Source: a bacterium (GTDB lineage: Bacteria > Bacteroidota > Bacteroidia > Chitinophagales > Saprospiraceae). Taken from it: a stretch of DNA of 42,743 nt. The stretch is taken from assembly GCA_024742755.1 (NCBI GenBank), contig JANSXW010000045.1, positions 1 to 42,743 of the forward strand. Reading direction: 5' to 3'. This document shows, one piece after another, positions 25,065-32,319 of this stretch. The first letter of the stretch is position 1. Each line of letters starts with the position of its first letter. Made by a program: the position numbers and the translations under genes. The notes beneath the pieces were generated by a model. The model did not search any database and was not told the DNA's origin. It worked only from the letters and a program-made list of their open reading frames with translations.

Positions 25065-25697
25065 GCCTGTCCCTGTCTGCAAGACACCCATCTGCTGATG
25101 GGGCGGGTATATAATGGAAAAGCCCCGCTGATGGACCTCCTGCCCTGCCTGAATAAGTTTTCCCTGAAAGACAATGGTGTGGCTGTTGTCCTCGCAGTGG
25201 AAGTCATTTACCGGGCGGAAGTTTTCCAGGTATTGCACTTCTGCCAGTTTTGGGTTGTCGGCCAGTTGGCCGCTGCAGGGCACCTGTGGCCGGTCTGCAA
25301 GTGCCGGTTGCTGATCAGCCGGGTAACTGACCAATGCTACCTCCCCGATCTTCTGGTCCTGCAACGGATCGCCAGGCATAAAAGAATACCGTGCAGGTAC
25401 GAAGCCCTCTTTCAGGATGTAGATAAAAGTCTCCCGGTTGGGCACTCCTCTGAATTCGGCGTTTAGTGTGCCATCATGCCCCAGCAGGCAAGAATGGAAA
25501 TCGTGGTTTTTGTTGAATTTGGAGATCAGTTCACGCTCTTGAGTAATGTAGACCTGAGCGCCGGCAGGGTTGCCATAAATGCCATCAAACTTTGCAATGA
25601 CGACATACGAAGTGTCTCCCGGATTGAGTGCAGAGAACACAATCCAGGCAGCCAAAAGAAGGACTGTAACCGTGAGCAGGGATTTTTTCGGAGTCAT
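25053..25697 (-). CDS. Hypothetical membrane-anchored protein
   Basis: The 214-residue protein begins with a basic segment and a hydrophobic helix (residues about 6-24) that is either an uncleaved anchor or a signal peptide. The extracytoplasmic part starts as a beta-sandwich-like region (YVVIAKFDGIYGNPAGAQVY, then RETFIYILKEGFVPARY), resembling a carboxypeptidase-regulatory-like or PEGA-type domain. It then becomes Pro/Gln-rich with three further cysteines. No catalytic motif is seen. It is convergent with the OmpA gene and lies beside a second anchored protein of similar plan at 25786, on the same strand. Confidence 0.72.
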   Translation of the reverse strand: MTPKKSLLTVTVLLLAAWIVFSALNPGDTSYVVIAKFDGIYGNPAGAQVYITQERELISKFNKNHDFHSCLLGHDGTLNAEFRGVPNRETFIYILKEGFVPARYSFMPGDPLQDQKIGEVALVSYPADQQPALADRPQVPCSGQLADNPKLAEVQYLENFRPVNDFHCEDNSHTIVFQGKLIQAGQEVHQRGFSIIYPPHQQMGVLQTGTGRGK

Positions 25698-25785
25698 TGG
25701 GATGTTCAGTTTTGCATGGAGGTTTTTAGGTGATGCGGCATAAGATACTGGAAACCAATTGAAATGTCAATAAGAGAACGCAGTT

Positions 25786-26325
25786 TTAGTGCGGGAAGGG
25801 TGCTGCCTGCGCATTTTTAACATTTGTAAGGTTAAAATGCTGAATATTTTCCCGGCTGTGGGGATTGTCTGGCACCGCTACCTGATGGAAATACTGTCGC
25901 AGGTAACCTTCTCTTTCAATGGTCAGGTTAACGTGGACCTGCGTTTTGGGGATGTTTATGCAAATACGGAAATAGCCACTGGTATTGGATTGGTCCGTCC
26001 ACTCCGGATTGCCCTCGATAAACACGGTAGCACCTTCGATGCCGGTGCCTGCATAGGTGTCGAGCACGTACCCGTCGATACACACCTCGTGGAAGTTGCG
26101 CTTGCGGTCTTTGGTATCCTGAATCCAGTCATAAACGATGTACCCGCCCATCAGGAAAAAGACAAGCCCAATCACTCCAAAAATAAAGGTGGCAGAGTAC
26201 CCCACGAGCCGCTTTCGCAATTCCGCTTTGAGCTCTTCCCAAAAAGACTTCGGTGGTTCGGCTGCCTCCGGCGGGTCCGGTTTCAGCCAGCCTATGCGTT
26301 CGAAGAAATGGCGGAGCTTGCTCAT
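25786..26325 (-). CDS. Membrane protein with carboxypeptidase-regulatory-like domain
   Basis: The 179-residue protein has a cytoplasmic Pro/Glu-rich N-terminus (about 1-42) and one transmembrane helix (about 43-66, ATFIFGVIGLVFFLMGGYIV). An extracytoplasmic beta-sandwich follows, beginning VCIDGYVLDTYAGTGIEGAT. The G-V-D---G-GI-GA-V-- and SGYF-I patterns fit carboxypeptidase-regulatory-like folds. The opposite strand is also open over almost the same span, but only this strand gives a transmembrane helix and domain pattern. It resembles the neighbouring 25053 gene in plan. The function is unknown. Confidence 0.78.
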   Translation of the reverse strand: MSKLRHFFERIGWLKPDPPEAAEPPKSFWEELKAELRKRLVGYSATFIFGVIGLVFFLMGGYIVYDWIQDTKDRKRNFHEVCIDGYVLDTYAGTGIEGATVFIEGNPEWTDQSNTSGYFRICINIPKTQVHVNLTIEREGYLRQYFHQVAVPDNPHSRENIQHFNLTNVKNAQAAPFPH

Positions 26326-26426
26326 TGAGGAAAAATGGTTTTAAATTAAAACGAACCTGCCTCTAAATTAGTTCTGTTGAGCCTTCGACCGCGCTTTTCC
26401 GCACAATGCTATTGGTTTTTAACCCC

Positions 26427-26434
26427 CAAATATA
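26427..26434 (-). promoter_or_regulatory. -7 box candidate for the 25786-26325 gene
   Basis: The minus strand reads TATATTTG, an exact TAnnTTTG, about 100 bp before the ATG at 26325. No clear -33 element is present. Confidence 0.4.
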
Positions 26435-26504
26435 CCCTCAGCAGGGGATTGCGGCCCCTCGAACCGGTATTTAAATTCACGGCTTAACCATACAACTGAA
26501 TAAC

Positions 26505-28049
26505 ATGAAACAACTGACGAAACAGTTAATGAAAGCATTCTTGTGTTTAGCCCCGTTTCTGGCTGCCTCGCAGGATGGAACATTGGATACCAACTTTGAT
26601 GCTGACGGCATATTAGAAGGCAATGGTATTGGTTATGTCAATGTAGACCTGTTGGCAGGGCTTGAGCTTTTTGTTTACCCTGATGGTAAAGTAATGATTG
26701 GCAAAACGGCTGGCTCACCAACAGGGCAGCCCCTGTCATTTGGTTTTTCCCGCCTGCAGAGCAACGGTGTGCCGGATATTACCTTTAGCGACGATGGCGT
26801 TGAGATAGGGCACATCGCAGCCTACCTTACGGACTTTGTATTGGCCTCCAACGGGCATGTTATCGGGCTGGGGATTGACCCCGCGCTCTCCAGCCGGGTG
26901 CTAATGCGCTACAACGCTTCAGGTGATCTGCTGTCTGGTAGTACAGAGCCTAATCAAGGTGCTGATATGAGACAGTTGGAAATCAAGCCTGACGGTAAAC
27001 TGGTTACAGCCGGTGCCGTAGGGAGCCCGGCGGATAAACGTTTCTTTGTCGGGCAGTTAAATAGTGACTTTTCCCTTGATGCTTCCTTTGGGTCAGGCGG
27101 AGGAGTCTCCATAACATTTGATGGGCCGGGCATAGCGCGTCAATTGGCACTCACAGAAAATAACCTCATCGTTGTAGCGGGAGATTACGTCGCAGGCCAG
27201 GACCGGGATATCGGAGTCGCTGTGGTGGGGCCCACCGGCGCGCCTGCATTTGGTTTTTCAAATGATGGGAAACGGTCACTTGATTTTTCAGGGGATGATT
27301 TTTTATCTGCGCTCGTCGTTCAGCCTGATGGGAAATACCTGGTTGCAGGGCAAAACATAAACCTCACCGGGCGTGATCTTTTTCTGGCTCGAATCCATCC
27401 CGACGGGACACTGGATAACTCATTTGGAAATCAGGGAAAGGTCGTCATTGATGTGTCGGGAAAAGAAGATTGGCCTGCAGATATGGCCCTTCAGCCTGAT
27501 GGGAAAATATTGGTAAGCGGTTCCGCTTGTTTCAATGGGGCTGGATGTGATTTTATGCTGGCCCGGTTTAATAATGATGGAACGCTGGATGCTGCCTTCG
27601 GAGAAAACGGATATGTACTTACGGATATATCCGGCCTTGAAGATCGGGCCTACGCCATGGGGCTTGATCCATCCGGTGGGGTATATGTAGCCGGTGGGGT
27701 TACGGTAGAGCCAGGATTGACTATTGGGAACTACGCGATCACCAAATACCTGACGGACTTGTCTGTTGATCTCTCTGAACCCAACGGTACGGAAGGGAGT
27801 GTCCTGATTTACCCCAATCCGGTTTCGGAGCAAATCAATATTCAGAGCGCTTCAGGTACAGCCGGCGCCTATCAATTTAAGCTGTACAATGCGGCTGGTC
27901 AATTGGTAAATTCCTGGGATGAGGGCTGGCATCCCGCAGGTGAGTTGCAGTGGACGCTAAATCTGGGCGGAAAGCAGGTGCCTGGCTGGCACGTTGTAGA
28001 GATTAGCAATGGGCAGCAGCATCAACGGGTTCGGGTATTGCTTAAATAG
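26505..28049 (+). CDS. Delta-60 repeat beta-propeller protein with T9SS sorting domain
   Basis: The 514-residue secreted protein has a signal peptide (to about LAASQ) followed by repeats of the delta-60/DUF5122 type. The recurring unit is LQPDGK-LV-G followed by F-LAR---DGTLD--FG--G, clearest at about residues 265-400. Such repeats probably form a beta-propeller. The C-terminal 80 residues are a T9SS type A sorting domain starting at LIYPNPVSEQINIQ and ending VRVLLK. It is therefore predicted to be exported across the outer membrane. Ligand and role are unknown. It is followed by a 13-bp-stem terminator. Confidence 0.92.
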   Translation: MKQLTKQLMKAFLCLAPFLAASQDGTLDTNFDADGILEGNGIGYVNVDLLAGLELFVYPDGKVMIGKTAGSPTGQPLSFGFSRLQSNGVPDITFSDDGVEIGHIAAYLTDFVLASNGHVIGLGIDPALSSRVLMRYNASGDLLSGSTEPNQGADMRQLEIKPDGKLVTAGAVGSPADKRFFVGQLNSDFSLDASFGSGGGVSITFDGPGIARQLALTENNLIVVAGDYVAGQDRDIGVAVVGPTGAPAFGFSNDGKRSLDFSGDDFLSALVVQPDGKYLVAGQNINLTGRDLFLARIHPDGTLDNSFGNQGKVVIDVSGKEDWPADMALQPDGKILVSGSACFNGAGCDFMLARFNNDGTLDAAFGENGYVLTDISGLEDRAYAMGLDPSGGVYVAGGVTVEPGLTIGNYAITKYLTDLSVDLSEPNGTEGSVLIYPNPVSEQINIQSASGTAGAYQFKLYNAAGQLVNSWDEGWHPAGELQWTLNLGGKQVPGWHVVEISNGQQHQRVRVLLK

Positions 28050-28083
28050 CTTACCTTGAAGGTCAGCCAATGTCAGGATCAAT

Positions 28084-28117
28084 TAGGGCAAACACACGGT
28101 TGCATGTGTTTGCCCTA
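28084..28117 (+). terminator. Strong terminator after the delta-60 gene
   Basis: GGGCAAACACA (28086-28096) and TGTGTTTGCCC (28105-28115) form a perfect stem, extended by two A-T pairs, with an 8-base loop and a following TTATTATAT. It also lies just beyond the convergent 28151 gene and may act for both strands. Confidence 0.88.
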
Positions 28118-28150
28118 TTATTATATCTGTGATGGTACTGGCTGCAAGCA

Positions 28151-28480
28151 TCAGCAGGCATACCATCCTGACCAGGTGCAGTACCAGAAGTAGCCTTCTT
28201 TCCACTCGCTGGCCCAACGGTAAGAATTATAATAAGGATCATACTGCCAGTAATAGACATAGCCGGAGTGGTATTCCTGATACCAGTTTAGCTGCCGGCA
28301 GTATCGGGTATTGACATACCGGCCGTAGTAGGAGTTCCACTGGTTTTTATAAGTCGTTTCTGTAGTGGTCTGGCCCTTGCTGGCATAATATCGGCCTGAT
28401 TGCCAGGAGCTTTGGGCCTGGGCCGCTATCCCCAGAAATAGTGAAAAGCTCAAAAGGAGTAATAATTTTTTGATCGCCAT
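28151..28480 (-). CDS. Small secreted tyrosine/tryptophan-rich protein
   Basis: The 109-residue protein has a clear Sec signal peptide (hydrophobic residues 6-18, cleavage near AQAQ at 23). By my count the 86-residue mature part contains 19 Tyr, 9 Trp and 1 Phe, about one third aromatic, and three Cys. Motifs such as YYWQYDPYYNSYRW and GYFWYCTWSGWY recur without forming a recognisable domain. No T9SS tag is present. The composition suggests a surface-active, adhesive or cross-linkable matrix protein, but this is only inference. The gene lies between the delta-60 gene (convergent) and a small lipoprotein gene 53 bp upstream on the same strand. Confidence 0.75.
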   Translation of the reverse strand: MAIKKLLLLLSFSLFLGIAAQAQSSWQSGRYYASKGQTTTETTYKNQWNSYYGRYVNTRYCRQLNWYQEYHSGYVYYWQYDPYYNSYRWASEWKEGYFWYCTWSGWYAC

Positions 28481-28533
28481 GATTAAGGTTTTAGCATTTT
28501 TAAATAAAAATTGCTCTCAAAAGCAACGGGTAT

Positions 28534-28980
28534 TTACTGAGTGACATTGATCTCAATGCATTCTGATGATCTGGAAGGGCTCACGGTCCCTGTGGTGAAA
28601 AGCTCTGCGCCTGTTACCAGCAGTATTCTCGTATTCCAGTCAACAGACTGTCTGTCATAAAATTGATAGCGAACGGTGCCAGGCGCAGAGCAGTTGCCCG
28701 GGGAGGAAGGGTAAATAGCGGTGATTTTTCCATTGTTGTTCCCATCAATAAACAGATCAATGCTCGCGATTTGGATGCCATTGAAGGCTGGAAATCTGGC
28801 ATAAAAGGTAACGCTGGAGTATTCACAACTGCCGTCGCTTTCCTCAGCCATAAAGTCGTAATTCAGCGCCCGGTTATCGGTGCACCCGCCTATTGGCGGA
28901 TCTTTCTTAAACAGGTCGCATTGAGTAAATGTCAGCAAGGTGATAATTGCGTAAGTAGAAACCTGGAAAATGCTTTTCAT
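28534..28980 (-). CDS. Small lipoprotein with Cys-rich GCTD motif
   Basis: The 148-residue protein has a lipoprotein signal ending at Cys21 (FTQC). It carries the motif GCTDNRALNYDFMAEESDGS, a variant of the GCTD--A-NYDP-A---DGSC repeat seen in many secreted Bacteroidota proteins. The rest is a beta-rich domain with an Asp-Gly-Asn-Asn-Asn-Gly loop (DLFIDGNNNGKI) that may bind calcium. The role is unknown. It is the upstream member of a small minus-strand pair with the Tyr/Trp-rich gene, which suggests co-expression. Confidence 0.75.
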   Translation of the reverse strand: MKSIFQVSTYAIITLLTFTQCDLFKKDPPIGGCTDNRALNYDFMAEESDGSCEYSSVTFYARFPAFNGIQIASIDLFIDGNNNGKITAIYPSSPGNCSAPGTVRYQFYDRQSVDWNTRILLVTGAELFTTGTVSPSRSSECIEINVTQ

Positions 28981-29016
28981 GAAAAGTAGATTAGTATGGG
29001 TTGAAAAATCATGCCT

Positions 29017-29622
29017 CTATTCTGCCAAAAGCAGCTTTTGTGTTTTGGGTGGCTGCCCGGGCTCAAAGACGGCTATGACAACAGCGGTATGCCTGATGGC
29101 CCAGCTGCCCACCTCAAGTTGCAGCACCTGCTGGCCGCGCAGGCTTTGTCGCATCAATTCTTGCCCGAGCAGGCTGTAGGCCACCACCTCTGCTTCCGGT
29201 ACGGGGTTCGACAAGACCAGGGTAGCCTGATGGCGGGCCGGGTTAGGGAAAACTTCAAAGCTCAACTCCTGAAGCTGCTGCTCAATAGCGTGCCAGTCGG
29301 GTGATTGGACTTGGTTTTTTGGGGTGCCCCTGCCTGCTTCGGGCTTATTGCTCAGATAGGCGGTAGCATTGCAGTGCTCTGATGGGGCATAGATATCATT
29401 TTCATCACTGCCCATGATGTTGTCGGCTGTACCGGGGTATTGGCCATTTGTGCCGCAACTTTTATACGGAACAGGATAGGGACAAACGGTAGCAGCCGCG
29501 TTAAATGTCAGGACACAAGGAAAGGTGTTATGTATGCTATTGGACCTTATCCGGACTTTCCACCTGGGTAGTGGTTCCAGTGAAAAACCAGTGAGCGTAA
29601 CAAGGGTGTATTTGCACGTCAT
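29017..29622 (-). pseudogene. 5'-truncated T9SS cargo gene
   Basis: The reading frame (201 codons from the ATG at 29622; open only to a stop at 29656-29658, with a TTG at 29652) ends in a good T9SS sorting domain (FEVFPNPARHQATLVLSNP, then YSLLGQELMRQ, ending KTQKLLLAE). It has no signal peptide. The N-terminal part reads like the middle of a Cys-containing secreted domain (MTCKYTLVTLTGFSL, then NAAATVCPYPVPYKSCG). A T9SS tag is useless without Sec export, so the gene is probably a remnant of a larger one whose 5' end has been lost, perhaps when the divergent kinase gene was placed next to it. A missed frameshift or an odd start is the alternative. Confidence 0.5.
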
Positions 29623-29728
29623 GATACCGGGGTTTGCAGGTCGTTGTTTCAAAAATCAAAATTAGAGGACTGGATTTGGTGTACATATCCCCTCCACAGG
29701 GTATTTTTACCCGCTAACTCAAACCCCG

Positions 29729-31591
29729 GTGAAACGTATTGTCCTGTTCATACTACTGTTGCTGATCGGTGCCAACGTACTGTTGGGGCAGGATACCCTG
29801 CAGCTTGCGCCGGGTTTCAGGCAGTTAGACCTGCTCGAATGGGGGCAATTGTACCGTACGCCCGATACGGCGCTGGGAGCCGGGGAGCTGAACCGCCTCC
29901 CGGAGCAGGAGTGGGTTAGCCTTTCGCGGGCCGATGGTGCTTTTTTTGCCGGGAAGGACCTGCTGTGGATCAGGGTATTCATTCGCAATTCAGCGGCTGC
30001 CCCTCTTCCATTGCTGGTACAGAGCAAGGAAGTACGTACCAACCGGATCGCCTTTTTCTGGACTCCGGCTGCGGGCCCTCCGATTGCTTCGCCCCCAATG
30101 GGAGATTATTTGCCATTCGGAAACCGCATGATCGGCCATCCTACCTACCTTTTCCCCATCACCCTTGAGGCATCGCAGGAAGGTGTTTTGTACATCTGTT
30201 ACGACAAAAGAGAAGAAACCATTACCATTCAGCCCCAGCTATGGGAGCCTGCTGCTTTTGAAGAGGGCGACCGGAGTAGCCGCTTTTTGATGGTCCTCTT
30301 TCTTGGTGCACTCACCTGTCTGGCTGTAGTGATGGTGGTATTGGGCCTGGTGGCCCGGCAGGCGCTGCTGCTGAGCTTCGCGCTGTACATCACTTCGGGC
30401 ATGCTGATGGTCTTTGTCATCACCGGCTACGGTGCGATGTACCTCTGGCCCAACCACCCTTACTGGAACGGGCTGGGGTATTTGTTCCTGATCTTCTTTC
30501 ATGTAAGCTTGCTGGAAATGGCCGTGCGGTATCTGGGCTTACGGCAGGGCGCGCCTCATTTGCACCGAATGTTTCAGTTGGCGCAGGTATTGCTCTTGCT
30601 GGTTTTCATGCCAGCCGTACTGAGCTTTCCGGTTTTGGAAGGGTTTTTCAAGATATGGCTGGGGCGCAGTGGCCTGATGCTGTTGCTGCTGATCAACCTC
30701 GGGATCATCATAGCGTGCATAGGCACCTACCGCCGTGAGGGCAGGGGAGGCGCTTTGCTTTTTCTGTTGGCGTTTATGTTTTCGCTCATCGCGCTGGCAC
30801 TCTTTGAAGTGGAGCAGCTGGGATCGTTAAATACGCCCTGGAGCATGGAGCTGACCCTTCTGTTTATGCTCCTGGACCTGCTTACGCTGGGGGCCTTGTT
30901 CGGGCATTACCTCAGGCGCACATTCATGGAGCACACGCAGCTTAGCGAGGCGTTGTCCCGTTCTCAGCTCAAAGCCGCCAACGCGCTGCTGCTCGGGCAG
31001 TACAAGGAGCGCAAGCGGCTGTCGCAGGAGCTGCACGACGGCATCAGCATCCAACTGGCCTTGCTGAAAATGAGGCTGTCGGGTGAGCCTTCCGGCCAAC
31101 TTGCAGCGGTGGAGCCGGTTTTGGAAGACCTGACACGGATATCCGAAGGCATCCGCAACTTTACCCACGCTATTTCCCCAGCACTGCTGGAAGAGGAAGG
31201 GCTCGTCATGGCGATAGAAGCCCTGGCCGGGCGGGTGGCTGATCAGGCCGGGCTTGAGGTGAGCACGCACCTGCCGGAAGCGGAGGAGGCGCAAGGTTTA
31301 AGCCACCTGCAGTATTACTCCGTATTTTTAGTGGTACAGGAACTACTGAGCAATACGCTCAAACACGCAGGCGCAACCCGTATCCGCCTCTCTCTGGAAT
31401 TCACCGACGCGTGCACCCTGCACTACTGCGATAATGGAAAAGGGGTATCGGCCGATGCCGTGGATGCGGGGCTCGGGCTATCGCACATCAAGGACCGGGC
31501 GGCACTGCTCGGCGGAACCTTTGACTACTACCCGGCAGATTCCGGTGGGAGTTGTTTCCGGTTTTTGTTTCCGGTATCCACGGTATCGTGA
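29729..31591 (+). CDS. 7TMR-DISM sensor histidine kinase (NarL/LuxR-regulator type)
   Basis: The 620-residue protein starts at a GTG with a Sec signal peptide (to about LLGQ). It has an extracytoplasmic 7TMR-DISMED2-like domain (about 25-180), seven transmembrane helices (about 190-400), a short coiled coil, and a HisKA_3 dimerisation domain with His436 in SQELHDGIS. The C-terminal HATPase shows VVQELLSNTLKHAGA, CDNGKGV and GLGLSHIKDRAALLGG. DISM extracellular domains are thought to bind carbohydrates or similar ligands. The likely partner is the LuxR-type regulator on the opposite strand at 31528-32208. The two genes converge and overlap by 64 bp. Confidence 0.94.
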   Translation: MKRIVLFILLLLIGANVLLGQDTLQLAPGFRQLDLLEWGQLYRTPDTALGAGELNRLPEQEWVSLSRADGAFFAGKDLLWIRVFIRNSAAAPLPLLVQSKEVRTNRIAFFWTPAAGPPIASPPMGDYLPFGNRMIGHPTYLFPITLEASQEGVLYICYDKREETITIQPQLWEPAAFEEGDRSSRFLMVLFLGALTCLAVVMVVLGLVARQALLLSFALYITSGMLMVFVITGYGAMYLWPNHPYWNGLGYLFLIFFHVSLLEMAVRYLGLRQGAPHLHRMFQLAQVLLLLVFMPAVLSFPVLEGFFKIWLGRSGLMLLLLINLGIIIACIGTYRREGRGGALLFLLAFMFSLIALALFEVEQLGSLNTPWSMELTLLFMLLDLLTLGALFGHYLRRTFMEHTQLSEALSRSQLKAANALLLGQYKERKRLSQELHDGISIQLALLKMRLSGEPSGQLAAVEPVLEDLTRISEGIRNFTHAISPALLEEEGLVMAIEALAGRVADQAGLEVSTHLPEAEEAQGLSHLQYYSVFLVVQELLSNTLKHAGATRIRLSLEFTDACTLHYCDNGKGVSADAVDAGLGLSHIKDRAALLGGTFDYYPADSGGSCFRFLFPVSTVS

Positions 31592-32208
31592 AGCAGCCGG
31601 ATGAGCTCCGCTGCGGAGTGGACGCCAAGTTTTCTGAAAAGGTTTTTCCGGTGGGTTTGTACGGTATGCAGGCTGATGAACAGGCGGTCTGCAATTTCCT
31701 GGCTGCTTAGGCCCTGCAGGATAGCTTTGGCGATCTCCTGCTCCCGGGAAGTCAGGTTGCTGAACCGGGTGAAGGTATCCTGAAAGATCGGGTCCTGGAG
31801 CTGCCCCGGTACCTGAATACGCGGGCTGAGGTAAAGCTCGCCCCGTAGCAGCGTGTCAAGGGCCTGCAGCAGCTCGGCTTTTGTGGTATCCTTCAGGAGG
31901 TAGCCATCCACTCCTTTATTGAGGGCACGGCTTACCATGCCCGGGGTATGATAGGAAGAGAAGGCAAGGATTTTGATTTTTGGCTGCTGAAGCCGGATGT
32001 GTTCCACCCATTTCAGGCTGCTTTTCCCCTTGATGTTTAAGTCCAGAATCAGAAGGTCAGCGGTCCGGGCGAGGGCCTGTTCGAGTTCTTCGGGTGTGGT
32101 GGCACAGCTTTGGATGGTCAATGTTTCTTCCCCTTCAAGCAACTGCTTGAGCCCCTCGTGGATAAGCGGGTGGTCATCAAAAATGATAATGCGGTAAGGT
32201 GGGTGCAC
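31528..32208 (-). CDS. NarL/FixJ-type response regulator
   Basis: The 226-residue protein has an N-terminal receiver domain with the acidic pair in IFDDHP, the phospho-acceptor Asp in LLILDLNIKG, a Ser in LAFSSYH and the conserved Lys in YLLKDTT. A C-terminal LuxR-type helix-turn-helix follows (LTSREQEIAKAILQGLSSQE, then ISLHTVQTHRKNLFRKLGV). The start was set at the GTG at 32208 (HPPYRIIIFDDHP) because the upstream frame to 32316 is not protein-like; a start nearby remains possible. It is probably the partner of the convergent DISM kinase. The last codons overlap the kinase gene by 64 bp. Confidence 0.92.
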   Translation of the reverse strand: MHPPYRIIIFDDHPLIHEGLKQLLEGEETLTIQSCATTPEELEQALARTADLLILDLNIKGKSSLKWVEHIRLQQPKIKILAFSSYHTPGMVSRALNKGVDGYLLKDTTKAELLQALDTLLRGELYLSPRIQVPGQLQDPIFQDTFTRFSNLTSREQEIAKAILQGLSSQEIADRLFISLHTVQTHRKNLFRKLGVHSAAELIRLLHDTVDTGNKNRKQLPPESAG

Positions 32209-32258
32209 GGGAGTGGGCAGGACTGGTTTCTGCCTTAAAGATAGCCAACTGCAGGAGG

Positions 32259-32298
32259 AAAAAAAAGTCCCCCACCTGCCTTTTGCAGATGGAGGACT
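32259..32298 (-). terminator. Terminator of the M43 protease gene
   Basis: On the minus strand the arms at 32298-32285 and 32279-32266 pair over 14 bp, including two G-U pairs. Eight T residues follow. It lies about 22 bp after the protease stop codon, in the gap before the response regulator. Confidence 0.85.
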
Positions 32299-32319
32299 TT
32301 GCAACCATGCCTGCAATGG

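Noticed and set aside
25789..26328. 179-codon plus-strand ORF
   Set aside because: Mirror of the minus-strand membrane protein, which alone shows a transmembrane helix and domain pattern.
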